Assembly (NCBI GenBank): GCA_949316235.1
Contig: OX438748.1
Coordinates: 35,086,836 to 35,150,835 of the forward strand
Length of the DNA: 64,000 bases
DNA from: Oegoconia quadripuncta
Taxonomy: Eukaryota; Arthropoda; Insecta; Lepidoptera; Autostichidae
Direction of reading: 5' to 3'
The notes under the pieces were generated by a model. It searched no databases, was not told where the DNA came from, and saw only the letters and a program-made list of their open reading frames with translations. The position numbers and the translations under genes were made by a program. This document shows positions 40,178 through 53,400 of this stretch, piece after piece (position 1 is the first letter of the stretch; every line of letters starts with the position of its first letter).

Positions 40178-40310
40178 GACCAATTGAAGTAGTGGGTAGG
40201 CCCTGCCTTCAAAACCAACGGTTGCGGGTTCGAATCCCACTAGGGGTAAGTTTATGTGATGAATACAAATAATTTATTCCCTATTCATATGGATGTTTAG
40301 TAAAAATATA
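40178..40310 (+). mobile_element. SINE-B, truncated and diverged
   Basis: CGACCAATTGAAGTAGTGGG head and B-box GGTTCGAATCCCACTAGGGG, then only the start of the body. Confidence 0.7.
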
Positions 40311-43300
40311 GTATCAAAATTCAAATTCAATCTCAATCCTAACACATCTCCCTTTACTATCTTTGATTACAACGTAATAGCATTCAAAAAGAACAGAACC
40401 AAATCCTGGAAATGTCGAGAGAATAGTTCTGTTATAAATCTCCAGAAGGCCTAAAGATTTTGACAGTGCGGATATATCGACCTTAGAACAATATTCCACA
40501 GTGTCAATTTCTAAGTATCACTCAACGAGGACACATACTGCATTTTCCCGCTAGGTGTCCAAGGATTGTGCCAAATTTGTCAGTATGAGGTTAGAATGTT
40601 TCATTAAAAAATGAGACAATGTGCTGCTTTCAGATGCAAAACCAAAGCTGTCATTAAATTTCCTAGGATCCAAAACGAACAGACTCGTGACCTACTGCTT
40701 TTTTTTTGTCAATCACGACAGGTTAATTTTGCCTATCAAATTCACTCCTAATATTTATGCATAATATAATCGATTCTTTGTTTGAACGCGCATCACGGGA
40801 CAGCAACGGATTTTTATGAAGTACCTGTGAAAATTCTATGAAAATATTTAATACGGCCGGATTGAAATTTAGAAAAAATTTCGAAGAAACTGTTTAATTC
40901 AAAATTATTTAACTTTCAGAACTGTAAAATGTACCGTAAATATAATTTTGCCCTTCCGTACAAGCTAAGAGTATATACAGCCAAGTCTTTTTCAACTTCA
41001 ACTTTTTATTTAAGTCTTCAATTCTTTAGTTTTTGGCAACTCTTTGAATTTTGCTAGTGTCGAGTGAGTCATGAGATGGTCATGAGAGTGACAAGTCTTT
41101 TTATTAGGCTTGCTGGCTGGCTTCAGGTTATTGTTCCAACATATCTTACATAACAAAAATACATAAAATAACAAATAGTCAGTAAACTAGACTATATCAG
41201 TGGTGGCTAAACGTCAACAAAAAGTAAATCTTGTCAAGAAATAATGAAGTACATCTTCTAAATTACAATTTATTCCCTTAAAACAAACTTAAATGTAAAT
41301 TGCTTTTATATAACAATTTATGTTATTTGCCTATACAGCCACAGCTCAAACGATTAAGATTCTTAAGTATTTCGCGCTAAATAACCAAATTATCTTACAC
41401 GAATTTACAATTTGTAAATTTAATGAAATATATATACTTAGGTCTGTTTTGAAGAGAAGACGAAAACTGCATTTTTATCCAACTCCTTTTTGGAAAACGA
41501 TAAAAAAATTGTCGTTAGGTTCGTCTTGATCCCCAGTGTCATGAACATGATGATAAAAAAATCCAACATGGCGCATCTCAATAGGGTTTTTGGTTTTTAG
41601 AGAGAGATACTTTACTATCATTTATCAAAGTCGTATCTGCAGGTACAGGTAGATAATTATGGATCATGTATTTTCATACTTGAGAGATTTTCGATCGTAT
41701 GACTAAGGCCATTGACTAATCGAGAAATCTAAATCATTTGAACTGTGACTGAATATACACTTATGAATCCGATTGTACACTTTCACATTGTATTGAGTGC
41801 AACAATATCCAGTTTTCCAGTTGGAATTTATTAATATAAATTTAAATTCAATCACGGAATAAAGTGAATAAAAAAATAATCGTACGCCATCATATTCGTA
41901 CAAACTTGGCTGACACATGAGGCACATTAATGGATCTTCAGACAGGCTGGATATTTCCGACTACACATGCAAATTATGGTCTGTAACACTTAGACTGAGA
42001 CTAAATGAAAGTAATTTTTGAAATAGAAAAAAAATCATCATTCGTTATTGCTCCCGTAGAGCCCTTATCACCAGAAAAATCTTTTTGCTAATCAGGTACA
42101 GAAAAGTTTTTCTCAAAAAAACTGTAGCCAATTTTTGGCGGTTCAATTGTTGGTCCAAAAATAGCAATAATTATTTAAATTACACTGTGTGTTGCACTCG
42201 GTTCCATACAATATTGCGGTTTATGCGACACTACAACGCAAAACGAGTCCTTTAAACGTGACCAATTAAATTACGCGACTAACAAAATTACTCCAATTTG
42301 ATCGCACTCAGACGTTGTCCTTCTACGAAAAGTTCGAACCAGTTTTTCTTTCGTATTTCACTTTGTTTAACCATTACCCGCCCACGTCAGACTTTTTGTA
42401 CATCCGACAATCGCCAACTTTTTTCATCGATTTTTTTTGACCGAGATTTTGTAGGACGATTTTGTAAGTTTCATATCGGTCACCGATTGTCGGAGGTAGG
42501 CGGACAGTGTACATGATTCTAATAGTTTTACAAAATTTTCCGTAGATTGCTGTTCGTAGTAGTCTCTCTGTTGTCGTTAAGCGTAATAAATAATTGACAT
42601 TGAAAGATATACTTGCACGACTTTACAAATATGCGACGATCGCATTACTTAGTCGCGCGACGATGGATGAGACCTAGTCATTTTGCAAGGAAGTCAATTA
42701 TGAGACTTCGTATGAATACTCAAGCGCTAATTTTCATACAAATATTGTATACATTTTAGTAATGTTAAAGTTGGTATGGTGTACTCGACGTAAATGTAGT
42801 GATGTGGCTAATGGTGTACCTACCATATTTTAAAATTCCATGTTTATACTGTAACTACGAGCAATAAAGAATTTGTATTGTATTGTAATATTTGATTCAT
42901 ACTTAATGGCATACCTTGTATACACTTGCTATGTCAATTTTTAGCGCAGTACACTTTAACAACAAGCTAGTGAAGTTTTGGGGTTTTTTGCATTGATGTA
43001 TAATAAAAATATATAGTTACCTATCTCATGTTTATACACAATAAACTATATTACATAGCTTAATATTGCAAAATATACAGCGTAATTATTAATATTATTT
43101 ATAATATAAAAATATAACTTTAATTATTTACAATTATTTTATACTTACCTAAATAATTAAGACGTTAATAATTACATTATCTTTTTAAATAGATGTGAAA
43201 AATAATTAACTTATTTTTAAAACTGTGACACGAGACTAGATCTGTTTTGGAAATAAAAAATAAAGCGGTCAGGTACGGACCCAGGAAGGGAACTAATAAA

Positions 43301-46300
43301 TACTCAATGTTCTAGGCCATGAAAAACTTTCATAATTTTTCATTGGCGTCAATATTTTTAGATAAATTACACTAAATCACTTTTTCAACACACAAATCTT
43401 CCAGATCTTTTAAAAATAAGTAATTCTATTGAGCATAGATCGTCTCGAGCTATCCCAAAAAGTGATTTGACAAAACTAAAAATATAAACCACAATTACAA
43501 ATATATCGCTATATTTAAAAACAATCATTGAAAATTTACTGGTAGTCACTACCTACTGAAGACTGCCACGTATTCGTAAATCATGAAATCTAACTAATAT
43601 TAATATTTAGTCACTATTTAAAATAGCATTGTGTGAAATATATCTCAGCACAATATTCTCTAATTTTTCTATCTATTATCCTATCTCTATGGCCCCAACG
43701 TGACCCAATTAACTCCTGAATCCGTACCTGGTAGTAGTGTAAAAAATAATATTTGTGCGAGATAGATAATATCTTAAAAGTATTAAAATTGTTCGGTGTA
43801 TTTGTAAGTTAATTCAGTTGGTAACTAAGATCTCTAAAATACATGATTATACCCCTCTGTTGCCTCCTTCAAAAATCTGTAAAGGAAAGAGAAGAATGTT
43901 ATACAAATTATAATACAAATAAATACATTAGTTTACAAATGCCTTTACCATAACCAAAGATGGATTAACACAAGTGAGAGAATGATACAAGATTTAACAA
44001 GACTGAGATAGATGGGAGTCAATGAGTAAGGCTGCCAATTCGTCGGGTTTAAATATGCACTATTTATAGGACCTAATTTTTTATGTTTCAAAAGTTGGAG
44101 GAAGTTGTCAAATTGTCTGTATGGTTTGTATTAATTTTAATTGTATTATTCCTTGCTTCAATTGAAAGGATTACCGCCATTGTGGTCCCATATAAGTTTG
44201 GTAAAGATCTGATGATCAGAGGCAGAGAACGAAACAGTACTACCGTCGTTCTTTGTAACTTTTTAGCGGTCCAATTATTTCACTCCAAGTCCTAATTAAT
44301 AATTGAACCGCCAAAATTTGACAGAACGACCTTTTTTAATTATTACGTACCTACTTTTTATAATAAAATATCTAATTTTACAAACTTTCATTATAGTTTC
44401 AAGTACAGTCTGACATAGATAAACTTTTACAGAACTGTAATACACATGAAGTTTTCTCAGGAAATCGTGAACATTTTTGAATAATGTTTAATTTGTGAAT
44501 TAAATTATATTTTTTTTTTACAATTAGGTACTGAGTTAAACAATATCTAAAAGGACTATCGAAAATCAGTAATGATTCTCTAAATATACTTAATTTGTAT
44601 TATGTCAGACATTGAGACTCTACCTACCTACGAGCTTGAAATAAATACTTTTGTAATTACCAAATCTTTTTGCTCTATGCAAGTTACTCTATGATTGATT
44701 AAATATGAAATTCATTAATTAATAATGTCAGAAATATTAAAACGAGTTGATCATATGTACATGTAAATAGGAATAAGTAATTTATAGGTTAGGAGTAAAT
44801 TGCGGCAGTGCGTATGTTAGTGCAAGTGCAAAAAGCAAATACAAACTAGTACATAAAATATAAAACAATATTTACCTTGTTCCAAGGCAAAGGTTAGGGA
44901 GCATTTGTTTGAGTAATACAAATATCTACATACAATAAAGATTTATTATTGGCGCTAAAGTACAATTTGTGGTAAATATTTTAGTGCCTACTTATTTTAT
45001 TTAGAGAAGTTGATAAAATTGACAGTCAAGGAGACTTCAGCGTTTCGACAAAAAATAGTAACCTTTTTGTCTAGATAAGTAAGTTTCATTTCATGTAGGA
45101 TCCGTCAAATAACAGCAACTCACTGCATAATGCGGATTTTTTTTTAAAACGTAGTACTTAGTATTGGTTACAATTATGTCGATCCTGTGCCACATGAATT
45201 CAATTTAATCCAGTCTAATTAAATGCACACAGAAAGGACGACATGAAATTTTAGTCCCGACATTATAATTTAGTTCGTCCAAAATAATTCTAACTGAAAA
45301 TGATAAAACTCCTTTGAGGTTATGTTTTCTGAACGAAACAAATTAAAGTGACAGGACCAAAATGTCGTGTTAAATTAATTTTAAGCGTGTGGCATGAAAT
45401 CGACACCAGTTTTTTTAGCAATTTTACAAAATCTCTAAGAATCATTGAAAACCAGTAACCAACTAAACACAGTTTCTAAAAACAAACAGTTAATTAAAAT
45501 TAGTGAAACGGAATATTTTCTCTAAATAATAGTCTTCATAAAACCAGTTTTTAAATAATCCAGTTTTAGCACCAATTAGCAGTAGGCTTTGACTTAATAC
45601 ACCTTTTTAAATAACTAGGAAACACGAGCTGGGGCGTTTTTCAATTAGGAAAATATTTTTTTCTAAACTATGGGTCTGTCATTTAAAAATCTAATTGTGA
45701 GACATTGATTTATTATGCCATACATAATGGTCGCGCGAACAAATATTTTTCACGCTTTTCTCAGTAGATAAAGTAGCGCCATCTCTTAGAATCCTCGAGA
45801 ACTAATAGGACTGCTCAGAATAAATGACCAAAACTAAGACCCACAAATAAAATTGTATTGCAGTTTGTGCTCATAACCTACAAAAGTGATAGAAAATATT
45901 ACAATATTGATTAAAATTATGGTCACTTTTCTGTGGTAAGTGATGTATTTTCAAACAATATAAAATCTGCATTTGATACGACAGTTCGCTAACGAAGTCT
46001 TTGTATGACTGAGTGAGTTCCCATTGGTTGGAAACTCTCGTTTTAACGCCAATAAAGCGGTGCTATTGTATCAACGAGCCGGTCCATACACAATAAGTAT
46101 AAGTCTATGTTGTGAGGACTTTTGTTTTGTAAAATTGTCACAGGTAATTCAATGTTATTCGAATTTTAAACAACCAAACCCTCCAAGAAGACTTATTTAA
46201 CTTAATAGTGCATCCAAATAACGCGTGCCAATCCGCATTAACTTCCAAGGTGTTAAGCAAATGACGACATAACGAAAAGAACGATAAAAATTTTTTGGGT

Positions 46301-46640
46301 ATTTATTTATATATATTATTTTTATAATATAATTTTCAAATGTTTTGTACACAATTTTCTGCTCAATCTAATAAACACTATGTATCTCTAAGGTTTGCTG
46401 GTAAAAAAACTATCGGAGTTAAGCTCGCCTTTGTACATTTCTTTGCATATTTCTGTAACAATTTTGTGTACAATAAAGATATTAAGATATATGAAAGCCT
46501 TTAAAATTCCCTAAACAGGAATCACTATCATCTCTGGTTATATACAGTCAACATTATGTTCTATCACTGATTCTTACCTACTTTAGAAGGAAGGAATTGG
46601 GAATTTCATATCAGAAGTAAAAGTATGCTTTATTAATTAC
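40311..46640. other. AT-rich gene desert
   Basis: More than 6 kb with almost no SINE copies, no splice-flanked open frame and no domain I recognise. 45235-45420 shows a weak inverted pair (ACGACATGAAATTTTAGTCC and the complement of AGGACCAAAATGTCGTG) that may be a MITE. Confidence 0.5.
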
Positions 46641-48284
46641 ATACAGTATGACTCCCGGCAGCGTAGAATAGGGCAAATCTCTTTCTCCGTGCGTGTCAAA
46701 AGCGACTAAGGAATCGTCAGCCTTCACAGTATACACCAGTAATGAGCTGCGGCAAATTGGGGCAAATACTCATGGATATAAAAATGTCCAGTGAAGTTCT
46801 ATATACCAGACTGATATAGTGTGAATTAAAAACAGCTTCAAATGACTCATCGTTCTTAAAGCTACGTCGGCATTAATAAGACACCTGATACGCCTCAAGT
46901 GGATACATCTAAATAAGCAAAATATAAATATCTCATTATTTCCAACCGAAAAACGCCAAAGGTAGGACATAGGTACAAAGCGCGCTACGTCAACAAAATG
47001 TAAACAAACCCACCTGACCACTACTCTACTGCCATTAGCTAAGTCAGCATGCGTGTAATTTCTAATTAGTATAAAGCGATTGTAAAAACGCATTGAGCAA
47101 AAAGTTATCGCAAATTAATAATAGATTGTTGCACCGAGCAGAAAGTGATGCTAAATCACATAATGCGAGGTCCATAATCTAATTTTCTTCCAACTACAAC
47201 AAAGAAGCATTTACAAATTCTAATTTTCACTGATAGCACCTTTTCACTTTAGCCCGAATAAAAAAAAACCATGGAATAAATTGCCGCGTAAAAGTATACG
47301 TCCGCCATTTTTTCAATGTTTTTTTTTATTCAAATTTGGAACACGCTAGTTAGTCCCGCATTGGCGAGGAAGGATTGTTCTTAATTTAAATCTTTCGAGG
47401 AATGCCTACAAGTTTTATATAATCAAACTTTTTGGACTTAGTTTATTGGACCACCATTAAAAATAAAAAATGTGCGCCCTAATGGATTTTCATGCAACTG
47501 TATTGCGCCGCTTTCTGATCGCCATATTGAAAAGTTGTGATGAAACGTAGTTGAAAGAAAAATATATTAACTAAATATTAAAAATAGAACATCTGTTTTT
47601 ATAAATCTTTGTTCATTAATAATTTTGTACATGTCTCAATTCTTAAAACCATATCACTAAATAAATTCTACCTAACAAGTACTAATACTACTAACTACCT
47701 ATATTTTTACTACTATTTTATTTACAAAGTCCGGGGAAGACTAATTCATAAAACACTGGCACAATATAATTGCAAAGCTCCTTGTCAATAACAATTTTAA
47801 AGCTTTAGGACCCAATTACAAGAAAATCTATCCTTACTCAAGATAAATACCAGACTAGAATTTAAAAGTACAATAAGTATAGTTATATAGTAAAAACTGC
47901 GAAAAAATATTTTAAAAAACTTCATAAAAAAGTTTTTCCTTTATAATAGGTACCTATTATTCTAGATCAGCCGCCATTGGACAAATTTTATGATTATACC
48001 ACCAGACCGTGACATACAGGATGAGATAGAAGTATACTCAGGCAATTATTTCTCTATTATAAAAAATATTAAAAAAAAAACTTTAAACTAATATCGACGT
48101 GAACAATATTATATAAAAAAACAGACGGAATATGTTCGAAATTTTGACATTTGTCGCCACATTATATTTAACCATGTACCGAGATCACGTGCTTCATCTT
48201 CGACCACATCGTCACTTTCCATCGGATTAGATTGTAGAAATATTATAATACAAAATAATAATTTTAATTAATAACTTTGTAATA

Positions 48285-48450
48285 TAAAAACCGATTTTTT
48301 TAAAGAGCGACCTCTGGAGTTTCTTGCTTTTTTTTATGCTCTTCTCAGAGGAAAATTGCCTTTTGAACAAGCAGTAGCTTTAAAAATGTAAAATCTGACT
48401 ATTTTAAGTGTACCCTGTGTACCTACAAAATAAAGCATTTTTGATTTGAG
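48285..48450 (+). mobile_element. LINE 3' tail ending in AATAAAGCATTTTTG
   Basis: AAAGAGCGACCTCTGGAGTT through TTAAGTGTACCCTGTGTACC. The same tail is in the minus-strand copy at 25425-25640. Confidence 0.65.
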
Positions 48451-49619
48451 ACAAACGTTTATCCAGTCCTTCGTTTAAAAAAAATCTATGACATTTCTTC
48501 ATTCATTCATAGAAATTATGCGCATTATCGTGCAGATCTTACACAAAATAAGTAGAACCTGTTGTGTCGTCTCTATTATGTTGTATCTGTATGTTTTTTC
48601 TTGTGTGCAATAAAAGATAAATAAATAAATAAAATTTTACATATTTATACCTATATAAAAAAACTTTGTTGAAATTAGTTCAAATTTTTTTTCGAGGTGC
48701 TTTCCTTCGTCTGCGCTGAATGTAAAGTATGGGATTTTTTTTATTTTTATTTCATTTATTTCCGGGAAACAAACAGCTAATAATACAATATGTTTGTAAC
48801 AAAAATACAACACCTAAGCCAAAACAGTTTCCACTAATTCGTGATGATGATATACTGCGTGTAAGAGACAACCCGACATTCACTTAATGGGCATGTTATT
48901 TAATTCAAACTACATCTAAATCCGAAATCCAAATTAAAATATCTTATTTACTTCGGTCGTAAATAAATATCCAAATAAATCGAAGAAAATTAACGCACAC
49001 TATACAAATGCACACGGCTATTGACTGATTGGTAGGATAGTAGATGGCGTAATTCATTATAACTTGATGCAACGTTGCCGGTTTATCAATTACATTTAAG
49101 AGGAACCTTACACTAGAATACGTAATTAATTTGTTGGGAAATATAATTTATTTTTAAAAAATAACAAAAAATCGACTAAAGTTATTGTATCGAGGTAGTT
49201 AACCACCTGTTTCAAGGAATGTCGACTTGTCCCTCACAGGCAGTATATCATGGCACACTTGCACACAACAGGTTGCTTACCTTACTATACAAAATTATTT
49301 AGGACAACAAACGTCAACATATTGTATCACGTCGTAGTTTTTTTTAGTTTATCTATCCATAAACACATTATTACAAATCTTAACTGTCAGACGCCTACAA
49401 CAAGCTGTAAATATTTGTATTAGAGCGAATGAGGTTACCAACGCTAATTAATGTCATTTTGTTCACGACGTAATTCTTTCGCCGTATTCAGCTCTCTACC
49501 AGATTTGCAGCATAATCGACCCTCAATTTATAGCCGCATACCAGTGTTTTGTTCTCTTGTGGGGAAAAGTTACACTAAATAGCCTTTTTGTATTACTGTA
49601 ATAATTTGTAATGTTTTAA

Positions 49620-49661
49620 TTTATTGAATTTCTTATTTAACTTTTTATTTTCCAATTTATT
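49620..49661 (-). terminator. cluster of AATAAA on the minus strand
   Basis: Three TTTATT hexamers on the plus strand (AATAAA on the gene strand) within about 40 bp, some 600 nt beyond the stop codon at 50258. Possible cleavage region of the DOMON gene. Confidence 0.3.
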
Positions 49662-50257
49662 ATGAAACACAGTCACAAATAAACGCATTGTCTTTCTATC
49701 AATAAAAAGTTTTTTTTTATATACCTCTTATAATAACAAAATAATCGCCTGGTTTATCTTTTCCAGCCTGTATGTAGAGTATTTCAACACCCAATATGAA
49801 TAACATTGTAATCGATTTTGGAAGTTTTTCATGACAGCCATTTTAAGTTTATATGATTTTTTTGCGGCTGGTTATTGTGCACTTTTTTAGGTTCAATGAT
49901 ACCCACTTGAACTGCTCTTTCGAATGAATGAGATGTCGTTTAAATAAAATCACTACAAGTATGATGTTCCTAATGTTACAATGTATAAATTTTAACACAA
50001 AACAACTCTCATTAATAAAAAAAAATTGTGTGTTGTAACTTTAGCTATCGTGATAGAAACGTCATAAATTTTGAATTACACTGATAATACTGTAGGACAT
50101 AGAAATAGTTCTAATTACCTTAACCATAAAGCTCAAATAGAAAAAAAAACGTAATTTCTTGCTGAATTCCTAAGTGGAAATTTTGCACAGACGTGTAAGT
50201 AAAGTTGCAATGTTATTCATATTAGGAGTCGATTTGGTAATTGTCCTAACATATTCC

Positions 50258-50486
50258 CTACTTGTCCCTTCTATCGCATCCGTGCTTATCGGAGTAGTCC
50301 ACGTACACCCTAATCACTTCACCTTCGTACTTGCGCTGCGACGGCATGAAGTAGAAGTCGGGCTGGTGGCTGAGGGCGGCCGCGTGCTCCCCGCGGGCGC
50401 CGCGCGGCAGCGAGTGGGAGTGGGCGTGGGCGTGGGCGTGGGCGTGGGCGTGGGCCGCGCGCTCGGGGCCAGCTCGCCCCGCGTAC
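50258..50486 (-). CDS. DOMON gene last exon
   Basis: Acceptor TCTCCCCCACAG, then GYAGRAGPER, six Ala-His dipeptides, HSHSLPRGARGEHAAALSHQ and a less repetitive end (SQRKYEGEVIRVYVDYSDKH G...RRDK) closed by TAG. The Ala-His run comes from a GGGCGT hexanucleotide repeat. The conserved-looking EVIRVYVDY end argues for a real coding exon. Confidence 0.85.
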
Positions 50487-53400
50487 CTGTGGGGGAGACG
50501 CGGTTTTATTTTAAAAGTTTGCTGACATACATATCATTTTTGTTCTGCAGAATGCAAAAAAAAATATAACCTTATTCACTACCTAATAATAGTGATAGAC
50601 ACAATGTTAATACAAGGAATAAGAACCAGTTATCTTGTTCATGTTAGCTGATTTCACAAAGTTAATAAATCCTTCAAAGGCAACGTATACGCTTTTATTA
50701 TAAGGTTCCGGTAGACATTTAGAATTGCCTTTAAATAAATTTAAAGCAATCATAAAACATAAATTATTAGCAAAAGGCTATTATAAAATCACTGACTATT
50801 TGGATGATAGGCAAGCATGGACATAGCTGTCTAAAATTATTCATATGGTATATTTGCTCTGATTGTAAAAAATCACAAATTGTAACCTATAATTTATTTA
50901 AAAAGAGCAACCCTTGATGTTCTTGCTCGACCTTCTCTGGGGGGTCAGCTTTGTGAATGAGCAGTAAATGTAATATTAAGCTTAATTTGTAATGTTTTCA
51001 AGTGATAATTTTATCCTATGAATTAAAATATTTTGAGTTTGGTATAACTGTTTCAGACTGTACCTACGCAAAGGTATAATCTCATTTTGTCCGCCGGTCG
51101 ACAATCACATCAAACTTCAACTTCAAGCATTCATTTTCAACATAAGATACATGATATTATTAGTTGAATGTCAATTTAAATCTACTGAAAATAATAACTG
51201 AGGATTATTACATTGATCTGTTAGTCAGTATGTCCAAGCTACTACCGCTTCGGATAGAGAAGTCATCTGTGGGAAACTATTGTTCTTTTTTTTTAATAAA
51301 AAATATTCAACTAAGCCTCTCCCAGGACTAGTTTTGTAAAGCTATGATGGGGAGATTCACCCTTTTCCATTATATTAGGGAACATGGCGTATTCCGAGTT
51401 TGCTGCGGATGATAATCATTGCAGGTAAGGTACATTGCACTTGTCTCAATATATAGGTCACTCGTATTTTATGACTGTCTGGGCTGTTTGGAACTAATCT
51501 CGAAATACCCATTACTTAATTCAACCTAAAATCTAAAAGACCACACTAGAAAGGATGTGTTTGGTCAAGTATTTTCGTCGTCAAAAATTTCGTCACCAAA
51601 TAAAAAAAATATTATTTTATTTTTATTACCATAAAACTTCAACGAGTCAAACAGAAAACTTGACCCGTATTTAAATCGCTTAATAAAAAAAAGAAAACAA
51701 AAATTCAGTCATCGACCGTGACAGGACTCGAACCTGCAATCTTCGGATCCGAAGTCCGACGCCTTATCCATTAGGCCACACGGTCGCTGAATGATGTTGC
51801 GAAATTCATTATCACTTGGAAAATAGCCGTTGTAACCTGCGAATTCATCCCTTGGCGGATATTCCCTTCAATTTCTTGCGAATTCTATGTGCTAATTTTT
51901 TAGGTTGTTTTTTTTTTTTTGTAATTAAATGACTGACGTAAGTTTGTACTGAGTAATACTACGTAATACATACCTATGACGTCATATTACTGTTTAAAAT
52001 TTAAGTGTTAAAATTTATGCTAAATACCGAGAAAAGTGATTTTCCAGTATGTATTGTTGTTTTACATTGAAACATATTTGTGTTGACAATACATTTAGAA
52101 GTAGGTAACTGGGTCAAAGGCTTACTATAATGAGTTCCGCATACATATATTACGCAAGTATACATTTTTATAATAAATTTCCAAATTATTTTCAAAAGGC
52201 AGATTATAAAATTTCTATTTGGATGATAAGATTTTTTTTGTTATGTCCAATAATAAAGTGTAACCCAAAAACTACTTCTTTGGGACCCAGCCTTGTGACT
52301 GAGCAGTAATTTTAAAAATAAAATTAAACTTTTCAAATTCCATGTATTCTAGAATATTTTTTATTTTAGTTTGGATATAATAGTAATAGAAATTTATTTC
52401 TCTCAAAATGTGGTCACAATAATGGTCTTAAATATACATATATATATAATGTCATTTATATATGTATTTATTTACAAAAAAAAAATGTATTTGTGTAGTG
52501 TATCAACCATCTGGTATCCACAACACAAGCCTAGTTGCTTAGTGTGGAACTAGATGACGCTGTCTGTACATGTCCAAGTATATATATATATCTAGTCTCA
52601 AACTATAACTATATAAATTTAAAAGTTTAAAAAGTTAAGTAGGATGGATGATGGATGACATCGCAATAAGATTAATTATAAGATCGATTTCTGGATGCCG
52701 TTTATTAATAAATATAAATAAATATCATTGCACATACACACAGCGCCATCTAGTTCCACACTAAGCAACTAGGCTTGTATTATGGGTATCCATATATCCA
52801 GATGGTTGATAAACTGCACAAATACATTTTTTTGTAAATAAATACATAAATAAATGAAAAACATCCATAACTCGGGAACACATGGTCTGTATTCATCATA
52901 CAAACATATGTCCCTAGCGGAATTCGAACCCGCGACCTTTTGGTATAGCAGTCGGAATTTTTAACCACTACAACAAACAGGTCGCCGACTTCGAGACATG
53001 TTTTTTTTTTATGCATAACGGCTTGGTACTTGACCTCAATCACACCTGATGTTAAGTAAAGATGAGGTCGAAGTTGGAAGCGTACTGACCCGGCAACCCC
53101 AACACATTTGGGGGACTGGCTATCTTATCTCTGACAACCGGAACACGACAATGCTATTAACATTGCTGCTTGGCGGCAGATTTAGATAAGATGGTGGTAG
53201 CTAGCCAGGCGGACATTTAAAATGCCCTACCCCCAACCAAACCGAGTACTTAAACATGTACCCCGCTGGGGATCGAACCCGCGACCTCCGAATCGTAAAC
53301 CCAATGTTGTTTACATTGAGCCACGAAGGCGGTTAATGTTTTCTTTAACCTATTACTTAGTAGTTACTTACTAGTAATCTGTACTTTAGTTTTAATTTCC

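Larger units (their letters stand above)
46641..50257. other. AT-rich intergenic with repeat fragments
   Basis: Contains a minus-strand lepidopteran repeat piece near 46650-46735 (CTCCGTGCGTGTCAAAAGCG), an inverted relative of 2201-2360 near 47340-47460, a LINE end near 48160-48260 and a LINE tail at 48285-48450. The right part should be the 3' UTR of the minus-strand gene. Confidence 0.5.

Noticed and set aside
46770..47093. 107-residue minus-strand open frame
   Set aside because: No recognisable domain, no splice or promoter context, in AT-rich DNA near a repeat. Probably chance.
50174..50569. Plus-strand open frame with a GVGVGVGV stretch
   Set aside because: Antisense shadow of the Ala-His-coding last exon of the minus-strand gene.
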